Source: Marinimicrobium sp. C6131
GTDB taxonomy: Bacteria > Pseudomonadota > Gammaproteobacteria > Pseudomonadales > Cellvibrionaceae
Length of the DNA stretch: 64,000 bases
Direction of reading: 5' to 3'
Assembly: GCF_026153455.1 (NCBI RefSeq)
Contig: NZ_CP110629.1
Coordinates: forward strand, 372,001 to 436,000
Numbering within the stretch: position 1 is the first letter of the stretch; every line of letters starts with the position of its first letter. The notes beneath the pieces are model-generated. The model saw only the letters and a list, made by a program, of their open reading frames with translations, was not told the origin of the DNA and did no database searches. This document shows, piece by piece, positions 1-8,753 of the stretch. The position numbers were made by a program, and so were the translations under genes.

Positions 1-1613
1 CGCACGCCTCCAAAGTGGCCGCGGTACCGGCCGGAGCCGCATCGGACTTTGAGTTGGTGGATACCGCCACCGGCCAGGTGGTTTACCAGAGTCGACTGGG
101 AGAGGCAAAAGTCTGGCCGGTGTCGGGCGAGGCGGTCCGGTTAGCCGACTTCTCTGACGTCGAAGCGCCCGGTCGCTATGTGGTGCGGGTCGATGGTCTG
201 GCCGATTCGGCCCCACTTGAAATTCGCGACGCGGTATACGGCGAGCTGAACGATGCCGTCATCAAAGCCTACTACTTTAACCGTGCCAGCACGGAGCTGC
301 TCGCCGAGCACGCCGGTGACTACGCGCGTCCCATGGGCCACCCTGACGACAGTGTCACCATTCACGCCTCGGCGGCCTCTGATGTGCGTCCGGAAGGCAC
401 CGAGTTGAGCAGCCCCAAAGGCTGGTACGACGCGGGCGACTACAACAAGTACATCGTCAACTCCGGCATCAGCACCTATACCCTGCTGGCCGCCTATGAG
501 CACTTCCCGGCGTTCTATCGCGATCGTGACCTGAACATCCCGGAAAGCGGCAACGCCGTACCCGACCTGCTGGATGAGTCCATGTGGAACCTGAGCTGGA
601 TGCTCACCATGCAGGACCCGAATGATGGCGGTGTGTATCATAAACTGACCACCCTGAACTTCTCCGGCAAGGTCATGCCCCACGAGGCGACCGAGCCCCG
701 CTATATGGTCCAGAAAGGCACCGCGGCCGCCCTGAACTTTGCCGCCACCATGGCGGTGGCCAGCCGTGTATATGCCGACTATGAGGCCGAATTCCCGGGC
801 TTCTCCGAGCAGGCGCTTGCCGCGGCGAAGGCCGCCTGGGATTGGGCCAAAGCCAATCCCGATGTCATCTATCGCAATCCGGAGGATGTGCGCACCGGCG
901 AGTACGGCGATGATGAATTCTCGGACGAGTTTGTCTGGGCTGCGGTGGAGCTGGCCCTGACCACCGGTGATGAGCGTTACTGGGACGAGGTCAACCTGGC
1001 CGAGGCCGCCATTGAGGTGCCGAGTTGGGCCGACGCCGTCGGTCAGCCCTGGATGTCCATGGCGCACCACCTGGAACAGGTGCCCGAGGCGCTGCAGGCG
1101 CCGGTGAAGGACAAAGTGGCCGGTTTGGCGCAAGACCTGCGTGATGAGTGGCGGGCATCGGCGTCCGGTGTTCCCATGCGCGCACAGGACTTCGTCTGGG
1201 GCAGCAACGGTGTGGCCATGAATATGGCGATGATGATGCTGACCGCCCACCAGCTGAGCGACGACCCCGAGAACCTGCAGGTGGCACAGTCCCTGATGGA
1301 TTATGTTCTGGGGCGCAATCCCACCGGCTATTCCTACGTGACCGGGTTTGGTGCGCGCACCCCGCAGCACATCCATCACCGCCCCTCCGAGGCCGATGCC
1401 GTGGCCGCGCCGGTTCCGGGCTTCCTGGCCGGTGGTCCTCACAGCGGTCAACAGGACGCCGGTGACTGTCCGGTCGCTTATCCGTCGGACAAGCCCGCCA
1501 AATCCTATCTGGATCACTGGTGCAGCTATGCGTCCAACGAAATCACCATCAACTGGAACGCACCGCTGGTGTACGTTTCCGGTGCATTGGAGGTATTGAG
1601 CGAGCGCCGCTAA
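1..1613 (+). CDS. Glycoside hydrolase family 9 cellulase/endoglucanase, 5' truncated by window edge
   Basis: The reading frame is open from base 3, so the true start lies upstream; the GTG at 15 is only the first possible start inside the window. The first ~70 residues look like the Ig-like CelD_N domain that precedes GH9 catalytic modules. The catalytic domain follows, with the DAGDYNKY motif near residue 139 (catalytic base and nucleophile-water aspartates), the GRNPTGYSYVTGFG and HHRPS segment that forms the substrate cleft, and a C-terminal NEITINWNAPL motif holding the proton-donor glutamate. GH9 enzymes hydrolyse beta-1,4-glucans with inversion. The protein ends right after the catalytic domain, so no C-terminal cellulose-binding module is present. 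It is probably exported, but the signal peptide would lie outside the window. Confidence 0.93.
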   Translation, partial: HASKVAAVPAGAASDFELVDTATGQVVYQSRLGEAKVWPVSGEAVRLADFSDVEAPGRYVVRVDGLADSAPLEIRDAVYGELNDAVIKAYYFNRASTELLAEHAGDYARPMGHPDDSVTIHASAASDVRPEGTELSSPKGWYDAGDYNKYIVNSGISTYTLLAAYEHFPAFYRDRDLNIPESGNAVPDLLDESMWNLSWMLTMQDPNDGGVYHKLTTLNFSGKVMPHEATEPRYMVQKGTAAALNFAATMAVASRVYADYEAEFPGFSEQALAAAKAAWDWAKANPDVIYRNPEDVRTGEYGDDEFSDEFVWAAVELALTTGDERYWDEVNLAEAAIEVPSWADAVGQPWMSMAHHLEQVPEALQAPVKDKVAGLAQDLRDEWRASASGVPMRAQDFVWGSNGVAMNMAMMMLTAHQLSDDPENLQVAQSLMDYVLGRNPTGYSYVTGFGARTPQHIHHRPSEADAVAAPVPGFLAGGPHSGQQDAGDCPVAYPSDKPAKSYLDHWCSYASNEITINWNAPLVYVSGALEVLSERR

Positions 1614-1677
1614 CAGCCTGGTGGGTGGCAGGCATTGCGGGCTTTCCGTATAATGTCACCCAACAACGCATTCGAAT

Positions 1678-1733
1678 AAAAACCCACCTCAACCCCCTGG
1701 CGATTACCACGCCCGGGGGCGGTGGGTTTTTTT
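1678..1733 (+). terminator. Rho-independent terminator after the GH9 gene
   Basis: An A-rich CCCACC arm pairs with GGTGGG followed by a run of seven T. A second inner CCCC/GGGG pairing strengthens the stem. It lies 65 bases after the GH9 stop codon. Confidence 0.85.
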
Positions 1734-1774
1734 ATGGCTGCGCGATTGACCGACAGACGTAACCGGAGATGTTT

Positions 1775-1885
1775 ATGCGCCGTTTATTGCAGTTTTGCTG
1801 GGTTCAACACCGGGTCATTACCCGAGGCAAATTGATCGGTGGAATGAATATCGAAGGACGGCGCAGTGACAGCTTCTGGTTCTGA
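1775..1885 (+). CDS. Possible small ORF, 36 aa, function unknown
   Basis: An ATG at 1775 is preceded at good distance by GGAG (1765-1768) and opens a 36-codon frame starting MRRLLQFCWVQHRV and ending SFWF. The peptide is basic and has no recognised motif. A hairpin terminator (1908-1935) follows its stop, so ribosome site, ORF and terminator would form a compact transcription unit. It could equally be untranslated leader or a small RNA; the coding claim rests only on the ribosome-binding site and terminator. Confidence 0.3.
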   Translation: MRRLLQFCWVQHRVITRGKLIGGMNIEGRRSDSFWF

Positions 1886-1907
1886 CACAGTGACCGCTCC
1901 CTCACAA

Positions 1908-1935
1908 CACAAACCCCGCGCAACGCGGGGTTTGC
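1908..1935 (+). terminator. Terminator-like hairpin upstream of ggt
   Basis: AAACCCCGC and GCGGGGTTT pair around a short CAA-centred loop, followed by T-rich GCTGTTTTT. It lies about 80 bases before the ggt start, so it either ends the small upstream unit or attenuates ggt. Confidence 0.7.
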
Positions 1936-2012
1936 TGTTTTTACGGGCCGACAATGCTAGTCTTCGCAGTGCTTTTATCACCCTTTGGATAACACAGGAT
2001 TCGTATTTCACT

Positions 2013-3716
2013 ATGTTTCAGCGCTCACTGAAAAAGGGCTTGTGGGTCAGTGCGGTACTGCTCACCAGCGCGTTGGCAGCCCTGGTCCGGGCCGAGGATT
2101 ATGCGGCGGTGACCCCCGATGGTCGCGGCGCCGTCGCCACCGTTCAGCCGCGAGCCACCGAGGCGGCCATGAAGGCTTACGCCGAGGGCGGTAACGCGAT
2201 CGACGCCGCCGTGGCCGCCGCCTTGACGCTGGGGGTGGTGGACGGCCACAACTCCGGCATCGGCGGGGGGATTTTTGCCGTGGTGCACTGGGCCGACGGT
2301 CGGGTGGAGGCCATCGACGGCCGGGAAATGGCCCCGGGCAAAGCGCACCGCACGATGTACGTGCGCGATGGCGATTATCGGCCCGAGTTGAGCAAAAAAG
2401 GCCCGCTCGCGGTGGGGATTCCCGGCGCCGTGGCCGCCTACGATTACATGATGAAAAAGGGCGGTAAGGCCCGCTTTGCCACGCACCTGGAGGCGGCGGC
2501 GACCCTCGCCGACGAGGGCTTCGCCATTGACGGCATTTTTGCCCGCCGCCTGGCGCGCCACGCGGAGGACCTGCGGGAGTACCCCGGCTCGGCGGCCATT
2601 TTCCTGACCCCCGAAGGTGAGCCCTGGCCGGTGGGGCACCGCATCCGCCAACCCGACCTGGCCCGCACCTATCGTGCGATTGCCAGCGAAGGCCCCGAGT
2701 ACTTTTACGGCGGGGCCTTTGCCAAAGCTGTCGGCGACTGGATGGCCGACCACGGTGGCATCGTGACCCGGGAGGACTTTGCGAACTATGAGCTGCTGCG
2801 CCGCCAGCCGGTCGTCAGCGACTATCGAGGTTATCGGATTTACGGCTTCCCGCCGCCCAGCTCCGGCGGCGTGCATGTGGCCCAGATGCTCAATATTCTC
2901 GAAGGGTTTGACGTCGATGCGCTGTCCGAGGCGGACCGCTACCATCTGCTGGCGGAAGTCATGCGCCTGGCCTTTGCCGACCGCGCCTACTGGCTGGGCG
3001 ACCCGGCTTTTGCGGCGGTGCCCAAGGGCCTGGTCAGTGAACGCTATGCGGACAAACTGCGGGAACGGCTGTCATTGACGTCGGTGGCCGAGGTGACGGG
3101 CCACAGCACACCGCCCAAGTCCCGGGAGGAGTTGTTCGGCAAACACACCACCCATATCGCCACGGCGGATCAGGATGGCAACTGGGTGGCCATTACCGCT
3201 ACAGTGAATACCAACTTCGGCTCCAAGGTGGTGGTGCCGGGCACCGGGGTGATTCTCAACAACCAGATGGATGACTTTTCGGCCCAGCCCGGCGAACCCA
3301 ATGCCTACGGCCTGTTGGGGGCGGAAGCCAACAGCATTGCCCCGGGCAAGCGGCCGCTGTCCAGCATGAGCCCGACAGTGGTGACCCGCGATGGCAAACC
3401 GGTGCTCACTCTGGGGGCGGCCGGTGGCCCCACCATCATTACCCAGGTGGTGCAGGCGCTGGTGAATCACATCGACCTGGGCATGCCGCTGGGGGATGCG
3501 CTGGTAATGGACCGCATCCACCACCAGTGGCGGCCCAATCAGTTGTTCGTGGAGAAAACCCTGATTACCCCGCTGCGCACCGCGCTGGAGGAAAAAGGGC
3601 ATCAGTTGCGCCGACTGGGCGATTACGGGTCCACCCAGGCCATTGGTCTGGATGAACAGGGGCGCTTTATCAGCGTGGCCGAGCCCCGTCTGGAGGAGCG
3701 CAACAAGGTCGATTGA
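2013..3716 (+). CDS. ggt: Gamma-glutamyltransferase (periplasmic glutathione hydrolase)
   Basis: This 567-aa precursor is a complete Ntn-hydrolase of the GGT family, which cleaves the gamma-glutamyl bond of glutathione and transfers or hydrolyses it in the periplasm. An N-terminal signal peptide (basic start, hydrophobic ~10-25, cleavage near VRA-ED) is visible. The self-cleavage and nucleophile site is the TTH motif at about residue 379, in the conserved context KHTTHIATADQDGN. NNQMDDFS and a GGPTI segment follow in the small subunit. The open frame extends upstream to 1866 but would run through the terminator hairpin, so the ATG at 2013, directly before the signal peptide, is chosen. It converges on dusC, leaving 11 bases. 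Confidence 0.94.
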   Translation: MFQRSLKKGLWVSAVLLTSALAALVRAEDYAAVTPDGRGAVATVQPRATEAAMKAYAEGGNAIDAAVAAALTLGVVDGHNSGIGGGIFAVVHWADGRVEAIDGREMAPGKAHRTMYVRDGDYRPELSKKGPLAVGIPGAVAAYDYMMKKGGKARFATHLEAAATLADEGFAIDGIFARRLARHAEDLREYPGSAAIFLTPEGEPWPVGHRIRQPDLARTYRAIASEGPEYFYGGAFAKAVGDWMADHGGIVTREDFANYELLRRQPVVSDYRGYRIYGFPPPSSGGVHVAQMLNILEGFDVDALSEADRYHLLAEVMRLAFADRAYWLGDPAFAAVPKGLVSERYADKLRERLSLTSVAEVTGHSTPPKSREELFGKHTTHIATADQDGNWVAITATVNTNFGSKVVVPGTGVILNNQMDDFSAQPGEPNAYGLLGAEANSIAPGKRPLSSMSPTVVTRDGKPVLTLGAAGGPTIITQVVQALVNHIDLGMPLGDALVMDRIHHQWRPNQLFVEKTLITPLRTALEEKGHQLRRLGDYGSTQAIGLDEQGRFISVAEPRLEERNKVD

Positions 3717-3727
3717 TAAACGTCTGC

Positions 3728-4687
3728 TCAGGCCGCCTGGCGAAAGGCGGCCTCAAAGCGCGCCGGTTCCCGCTCGCGTTTGATCTGCTCAAAAAACGTG
3801 GCCGCCTCCGGGTACTGGCGTTGCAGATACATCAACCACTGCTTGATACGATTGCCACAATACTTGGAGGCGTTTTTGGAGCCCCAGTGAGGTTGGCTCA
3901 TCCGGTAATACCGGTGCAGCATCTGACAGACCTCGCGCCAGGGCATGGGGGTGTAGTCTTCCCCGGCCGCCCGTGCCTTGATGGCCCGCGCCAGATCTGG
4001 CCGCGCCAGTAACCCCCGTCCCAGCATAAACCGGTCGCAGCCGGTCACCGCGCGGCAGCGCTCAAAATCCTCCGGGCTCCAGATCTCCCCGTTGGCGATC
4101 ACCGGCATCGCCACCGCCTCCCGAATGCGGGCAATGTACTCCCAGTAGGCCGGCGGTCGGTAACCGTCCCGTTTGGTGCGCGCGTGTACGGTCAGCTCGT
4201 TGGCGCCGGCCTCGTAAACCGCCAGGGCGTTGTCGAGATAGCGGCTGGCGTCATCAAAACCGAGCCGGATCTTGGCACTGACCGGCACGGTGTCGGGCAG
4301 CGCGTTGCGCACGGCGGCCACAATGGCGTGCACCCGCTCGGGTTCGCGCAGCAGGCAGGCTCCGCCATCACTTTTGTTCACGGTTTTGGCCGGGCAACCG
4401 AAATTCAGATCAATGGCCGTAGCGCCAGCGGCCACCGCGCGCTGGGCATTACGGGCGACCGGCTCGGGTTGCCCACCCAGCAATTGAACTTTCACCGGGG
4501 TGCCGCTGGGCGTCAGGCAATGCTGTTCGATCTCCGGGGCGTAGCGCAGGAACACCCGCCGGGGCAGGCTGCTGTCGGTTACCCGGATAAACTCGGTGAC
4601 ACAGCCATCCAGCCCGCCCAGCGCGCTGAGCAGGTCCCGAACCTGATAATCGACGACGCCCTCCATCGGGGCGAGAAACAATTGCAT
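3728..4687 (-). CDS. dusC: tRNA-dihydrouridine(16) synthase DusC
   Basis: This 319-aa FMN-dependent enzyme reduces uridine to dihydrouridine in the tRNA D-loop. The N-terminus LFLAPMEGVVDYQVRDLL and the following CVTEFIRV are characteristic of the DusC subgroup rather than DusA or DusB. The catalytic cysteine sits in LNFGCPAKTVNKSDGG, and the FMN-phosphate region is seen as PVIANGEIWSPEDFERC and GCDRFMLGRGLL. Length is normal for the family. The gene ends tail to tail with ggt; an 8-bp GC-rich inverted repeat overlaps its last codons (about 3733-3756). Confidence 0.95.
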   Translation of the reverse strand: MQLFLAPMEGVVDYQVRDLLSALGGLDGCVTEFIRVTDSSLPRRVFLRYAPEIEQHCLTPSGTPVKVQLLGGQPEPVARNAQRAVAAGATAIDLNFGCPAKTVNKSDGGACLLREPERVHAIVAAVRNALPDTVPVSAKIRLGFDDASRYLDNALAVYEAGANELTVHARTKRDGYRPPAYWEYIARIREAVAMPVIANGEIWSPEDFERCRAVTGCDRFMLGRGLLARPDLARAIKARAAGEDYTPMPWREVCQMLHRYYRMSQPHWGSKNASKYCGNRIKQWLMYLQRQYPEAATFFEQIKREREPARFEAAFRQAA

Positions 4688-4863
4688 GATTGGGCAGAAC
4701 TCCCGGTGTGAAAAAAGGCGGCCATTTTAACGGCATGTGGGCGCCATTGCAGGCCCATTCCCGCCCCAATTGCAGCCATAAGTTGTAAGTTTATGAAAGA
4801 TAAGAGAAAATGGCCGGCCGTTTTGCGCTTGGCAAAAGCTCCTGGAGCCACCGCCAAGGGCAA

Positions 4864-4889
4864 AAAATGTGACGCAGTTGCCACATTTT
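4864..4889. promoter_or_regulatory. Perfect inverted repeat overlapping the oad -35 box (candidate operator)
   Basis: AAAATGTG and CACATTTT are separated by 10 bases. The half-sites resemble CRP half-sites (TGTGA/TCACA), but the spacing is two bases longer than the CRP consensus, so the regulator is unknown. Confidence 0.5.
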
Positions 4890-4906
4890 GGGAATCAGGC
4901 TACATT
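4878..4906 (+). promoter_or_regulatory. Candidate sigma-70 promoter of oadGAB
   Basis: TTGCCA (4878-4883) and TACATT (4901-4906) are separated by 17 bases. The box lies about 85 bases before the oadG start, and the inverted repeat at 4864-4889 overlaps the -35 element. Confidence 0.5.
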
Positions 4907-4993
4907 GGCGCGCCTCGTTTTACCGGACCGGGGTGGCGCGGTGCGGATCCGTTCCGCCGTAGCCAATGACTTATCGTACACAGGGTGCCCGAT

Positions 4994-5257
4994 ATGAGTG
5001 ACACACTGATGCAACAAGGCGTAGACCTGATGCTGTATGGCATGGGCTCCGTCGTGGTGTTTTTGACGCTGCTGGTGATTGCCATGGTGCTTATGAGTGG
5101 CAGCATCAACCGTTGGTTCCCCGAGTCCAAAGCGCCTCTGGAACCCCGCAGCCGCAAACCCTCCAGCGCCGCCCGCCCCGCCGCGGGCAAGGTCGATGAC
5201 AAAACCCTGGCCGCAATCAAGGCCGCCATTGAGCAACATCGCGCCCGTCGCCGATAG
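4994..5257 (+). CDS. oadG: Oxaloacetate decarboxylase gamma subunit
   Basis: This 87-aa subunit anchors the alpha subunit to the membrane beta subunit of the sodium-pumping oxaloacetate decarboxylase and binds the catalytic zinc. One transmembrane helix spans about residues 15-36 (YGMGSVVVFLTLLVIAMVL), followed by a Pro/Arg-rich cytoplasmic tail. The helix context LMLYGMG is typical of OadG. A GTG nine bases upstream (4985) is in frame; the ATG at 4994 gives the usual MSDTLMQQG start. The gene is first in oadGAB, 43 bases before oadA. Confidence 0.9.
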   Translation: MSDTLMQQGVDLMLYGMGSVVVFLTLLVIAMVLMSGSINRWFPESKAPLEPRSRKPSSAARPAAGKVDDKTLAAIKAAIEQHRARRR

Positions 5258-5300
5258 CCGATGGTTCCGCGAACGCTAACTGTGAGAAAGGTACAACGCC

Positions 5301-7085
5301 ATGAGCGATGCTAAAAAGCCGTTGGGCATTACGGAGCTGGTACTGCGGGATGCCCATCAGTCCCTGCTGGCCACCCGGATGCGCCTCGACGACATGCTGC
5401 CCATTGCCGAGAAACTGGATCAAGTGGGTTTCTGGTCTCTGGAAACCTGGGGTGGAGCGACTTTCGACGCCTGTATCCGCTACCTGGGTGAAGACCCCTG
5501 GGAGCGCATTCGCGAGCTCAAAAAGGCCATGCCCAAAACCCGCATGCAGATGCTGCTGCGCGGGCAGAATATTCTCGGCTATCGCCACTACGCCGATGAC
5601 GTTGTCGACAAGTTTGTCGAGCGCGCCGCCACCAATGGCGTGGACGTGTTCCGCGTGTTCGATGCCATGAACGACATGCGCAATATCGAAACCGCCATGA
5701 AAGCGGTCAAGAAGCAGGGCAAGCACGCTCAGGGCACCATCTCCTATACCATCAGCCCGGTGCACGACATCGAGTTGTGGGTGGATCTGGCCAAGCGCAT
5801 CGAAGATATGGGCGCTGACTCCATCGCCATCAAAGACATGGCCGGCCTGCTCAAGCCTTATGTGGGTTACGAGCTGGTGACCCGCCTGAAGGAAAGCTGC
5901 TCCATCCCGATTCACATGCAAAGCCATGCCACCACCGGCCTGGCCCACGCCACCAACCTCAAGTGCGTGGAGGCGGGCATCGACAATATCGATACCGCCA
6001 TTTCCTCCATGTCCATGACCTACGGACACAGCCCCACGGAGACCATGGTGTCCATCCTGGAAGGCACCGATCGGGATACCGGGCTTAACCTGGAACTGCT
6101 CGAAGAAATCGCCTCCTACTTCCGCGATGTACGCCGCAAATACGCCAAGTTCGAAGGCTCCCTCAAGGGCGTCGACTCGCGCATCCTGATTGCTCAGGTG
6201 CCCGGCGGCATGCTGACCAACATGGAAAATCAGCTGCGTGAGCAGAACGCGGAAGACAAATTCGACGCGGTGCTGGAAGAAATTCCCCGCGTGCGCAAGG
6301 ACCTGGGTTACATCCCGCTGGTGACCCCGACTTCACAGATTGTTGGCACCCAGGCGGTGATGAACGTGCTCACCGGTGAGCGCTACAAAACCATCACCAA
6401 AGAAACCGAAGGTGTGCTCAAGGGCGAGTACGGCGCTACGCCGGCCGAGGTCAACAAAGAGCTGCAACAGCGCGTCCTGAACGGTGGTGAGCCGATCACC
6501 TGTCGCCCGGCGGATAAGCTGGAGCCGGAAATGGACCGCCTGGCCAAAGAACTGGAAGAAGCGGCCAAAGAGAAAGGCATCCGCCTCACCGAGGGTGAAG
6601 GGCGTATTGATGATGTGCTTACCTACGCGCTGTTCCCTCAGGTCGGCCTGAAGTTCCTGGAAAACCGGGGCAACCCCGACGCCTTTGAACCGGCACCGAC
6701 CGGTAAAGAAGGCAGCGCGGTGACCACCGACAGTGGCGAAGAAGTGTACACCGTCGACGTGGAAGGCCAGAAGTACACCGTCACCGTCAGCGATGGTGGC
6801 GATGTGACCGGTCTGGCCCCGGTGGGCGGCAGCGCCACCAGCGGTGGCGCAGAGGCCGCACCCGCCGGAGACGGCGAGCCGGTTCCGGCGCCGCTGGGCG
6901 GCAACATTGTGAAAATCATGGTCAAGCCCGGTGACCAGGTGGAAGAGGGCGATACCCTGCTGATTCTGGAAGCCATGAAGATGGAATCCGAAGTGGCCGC
7001 TCCCCGTACCGGCACTGTGACCAGTGTGCATGTGCAGGCCGGAGACGCGGTGACATCCGGCGATCCGCTTCTGGATCTGGCGTAA
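5301..7085 (+). CDS. oadA: Oxaloacetate decarboxylase alpha subunit (biotin carboxyltransferase)
   Basis: This 594-aa protein transfers the carboxyl group of oxaloacetate to its own biotin, releasing pyruvate. The HMGL-like carboxyltransferase barrel occupies residues ~1-300, with RDAHQSLLATRMR and metal-binding HMQSHATTG. A PYC/OADA domain follows. A Pro/Ala/Gly-rich linker (~500-525) leads to the C-terminal biotinyl domain, with the biotinylated lysine K560 in EAMKMES. Length and architecture match OadA. A GAGAAAGG ribosome site precedes the ATG. Confidence 0.96.
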   Translation: MSDAKKPLGITELVLRDAHQSLLATRMRLDDMLPIAEKLDQVGFWSLETWGGATFDACIRYLGEDPWERIRELKKAMPKTRMQMLLRGQNILGYRHYADDVVDKFVERAATNGVDVFRVFDAMNDMRNIETAMKAVKKQGKHAQGTISYTISPVHDIELWVDLAKRIEDMGADSIAIKDMAGLLKPYVGYELVTRLKESCSIPIHMQSHATTGLAHATNLKCVEAGIDNIDTAISSMSMTYGHSPTETMVSILEGTDRDTGLNLELLEEIASYFRDVRRKYAKFEGSLKGVDSRILIAQVPGGMLTNMENQLREQNAEDKFDAVLEEIPRVRKDLGYIPLVTPTSQIVGTQAVMNVLTGERYKTITKETEGVLKGEYGATPAEVNKELQQRVLNGGEPITCRPADKLEPEMDRLAKELEEAAKEKGIRLTEGEGRIDDVLTYALFPQVGLKFLENRGNPDAFEPAPTGKEGSAVTTDSGEEVYTVDVEGQKYTVTVSDGGDVTGLAPVGGSATSGGAEAAPAGDGEPVPAPLGGNIVKIMVKPGDQVEEGDTLLILEAMKMESEVAAPRTGTVTSVHVQAGDAVTSGDPLLDLA

Positions 7086-7135
7086 TCGCGAACCGCCTGG
7101 ACCACTACTTCCAGCAACACTGTTGAGAACGTTTT

Positions 7136-8443
7136 ATGCAGAACTTTATTCGATTGTGGCAGGAATCGGGCATTTACCAGATGGAGTGGGGCACCTTCAC
7201 CATGATTCTGGTGGGGCTCTTGCTGCTTTTCCTGGCCATCCGCAAAGGATTTGAGCCGCTGCTGCTGGTGCCGATCGGCTTTGGCTGCATCATGGCCAAC
7301 ATCCCCGGTGCGGGGCTCGCCATGTCGGCCACCCAGCAGGCCATTGATGTGGGCGGCGTGAAAGTGCTCGCGGATCTGGCCGAAGTCTTTGGCGTCGCCG
7401 CCAGCACCTCGGCGGAAGAACTGCTCGCGCTGTACAAAACCGCCTCGGCTTCCGAGCTGGCGGCCGCGCACAAGGTGGCCCTGGATTACGGCTACACCAA
7501 CGGCATGATCTACAACTTCTATGAAGTGGCGATTGGTTCGGGTGTTGCGCCGCTGGTCATCTTTATGGGCGTGGGGGCCATGACCGACTTCGGTCCGCTA
7601 CTGGCCAATCCAAAGACCCTGTTCCTCGGCGCCGCCGCCCAGTTCGGCATTTTTGCCACCGTAATGGGCGCGGTGGGCCTGTCGGTCATGGGCCTGATGG
7701 ATTTCTCCATTGCCGATGCCGCCGCGATCGGGATCATCGGTGGCGCGGACGGTCCGACGGCCATCTATGTGTCCAGCATCCTGGCGCCGGATCTGCTGGG
7801 TGCCATTGCCGTCGCGGCCTACTCCTACATGGCACTGGTGCCCCTGATCCAGCCGCCGATCATGCGCGCGCTGACCAGCGAGTCCGAGCGGAAGATCAAA
7901 ATGGAGCAACTGCGCCCGGTCAGCCGTCTGGAGAAGATTGCCTTCCCGGTGATTCTGCTGATTCTCGTGGCCCTGTTCCTGCCCTCGGCCGCGCCGCTGC
8001 TGGGTATGTTCTGCTTCGGTAACCTGATGCGCGAATGTGGCGTGGTGGAGCGTCTGAGCGATACCGCCCAGAATGCCCTGATCAACATCACCACCATTTT
8101 CCTGGGCCTGGCCGTGGGCTCCAAACTGGCCGCTTCCGCCTTCCTGGATACCAAAACGCTGGGCATCCTGCTGCTGGGTATCGTTGCCTTTGCCATCGGT
8201 ACGGCAATGGGGGTTCTGGTGGCCAAGTTCATGAACCTGTTTGTCCGCCACAAGATCAACCCGCTGATCGGTTCCGCCGGTGTATCCGCCGTGCCCATGG
8301 CTGCGCGGGTGTCCAACAAAATCGGGCTCGAGTCCGATCCTCACAACTACCTGCTCATGCACGCCATGGGGCCGAACGTCGCCGGGGTGATCGGTTCCGC
8401 CGTGGCCGCGGGCGTTATGATCTCCATCGTGTCATCCATGTAA
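7136..8443 (+). CDS. oadB: Oxaloacetate decarboxylase beta subunit (sodium pump)
   Basis: This 435-aa multispanning inner-membrane protein decarboxylates carboxybiotin and couples the reaction to export of sodium ions. Many hydrophobic segments are visible, together with conserved polar positions in NGMIYNFYEVAIGSGVAPLVIFMGVGAMTDFGPLL, GIIGGADGPTAIY (the acidic sodium site) and GSAGVSAVPMAARV near the end. It closes the oad operon and is followed at once by a strong hairpin. The pump would help this organism use oxaloacetate/citrate-type carbon while maintaining a sodium gradient. Confidence 0.96.
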   Translation: MQNFIRLWQESGIYQMEWGTFTMILVGLLLLFLAIRKGFEPLLLVPIGFGCIMANIPGAGLAMSATQQAIDVGGVKVLADLAEVFGVAASTSAEELLALYKTASASELAAAHKVALDYGYTNGMIYNFYEVAIGSGVAPLVIFMGVGAMTDFGPLLANPKTLFLGAAAQFGIFATVMGAVGLSVMGLMDFSIADAAAIGIIGGADGPTAIYVSSILAPDLLGAIAVAAYSYMALVPLIQPPIMRALTSESERKIKMEQLRPVSRLEKIAFPVILLILVALFLPSAAPLLGMFCFGNLMRECGVVERLSDTAQNALINITTIFLGLAVGSKLAASAFLDTKTLGILLLGIVAFAIGTAMGVLVAKFMNLFVRHKINPLIGSAGVSAVPMAARVSNKIGLESDPHNYLLMHAMGPNVAGVIGSAVAAGVMISIVSSM

Positions 8444-8448
8444 AACCC

Positions 8449-8479
8449 TTTTGCCGGGCGCCCGACGCGCCCGGCAAAA
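8449..8479 (+). terminator. Strong hairpin after oadB
   Basis: A perfect 13-bp stem (TTTTGCCGGGCGC with its complement) encloses the loop CCGAC six bases after the oadB stop. The downstream T-tract is weak, because the A/T pairs lie within the stem. Confidence 0.75.
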
Positions 8480-8753
8480 TCCCCCTCCCGCTTTGTCTTT
8501 TCCGGTTCGCTGCATCAAAAGCATTGACCCTTCGATAAAAAGCACCTACTATTTTTGGTAAGCGCTGATTCACCAGTGCGTTTGTCACCCACCTGCCAAG
8601 AGGAGGAGCCTGCCAACAGAACATGTCGGGGCGCCTCTGTCACCCCGAAAATCGCGTTACCTTTTGAGTCTTACAGGGCCGGGCCCTTGGCCATCCGTAG
8701 CGTTGCCAGCCCGAGTTGTCCCTGTTCACCTGGAACCTGATGGGGATTTATCC

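Larger units (their letters stand above)
1614..2012. other. Intergenic region between GH9 gene and ggt
   Basis: This 399-base gap holds the GH9 terminator (1678-1733), a possible 36-codon ORF (1775-1885), a second terminator-like hairpin (1908-1935) and the ggt leader. Nothing else was recognised. Confidence 0.6.
4688..4993. other. Divergent intergenic region dusC / oadGAB
   Basis: This 306-base space carries start-proximal sequences of dusC on the minus strand and the oad promoter with an overlapping inverted repeat (4864-4906) on the plus strand. No small gene was recognised. Confidence 0.6.

Noticed and set aside
141..1517. Long minus-strand open frame opposite the GH9 gene
   Set aside because: It mirrors a high-GC coding strand; the protein is His/Gly/Arg-rich without any recognised motif, whereas the plus frame is a clear GH9.
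4864..4889. Canonical CRP site upstream of oadG
   Set aside because: The half-sites fit, but the spacer between TGTG and CACA is 10 bases instead of 8, so a CRP call is not supported.
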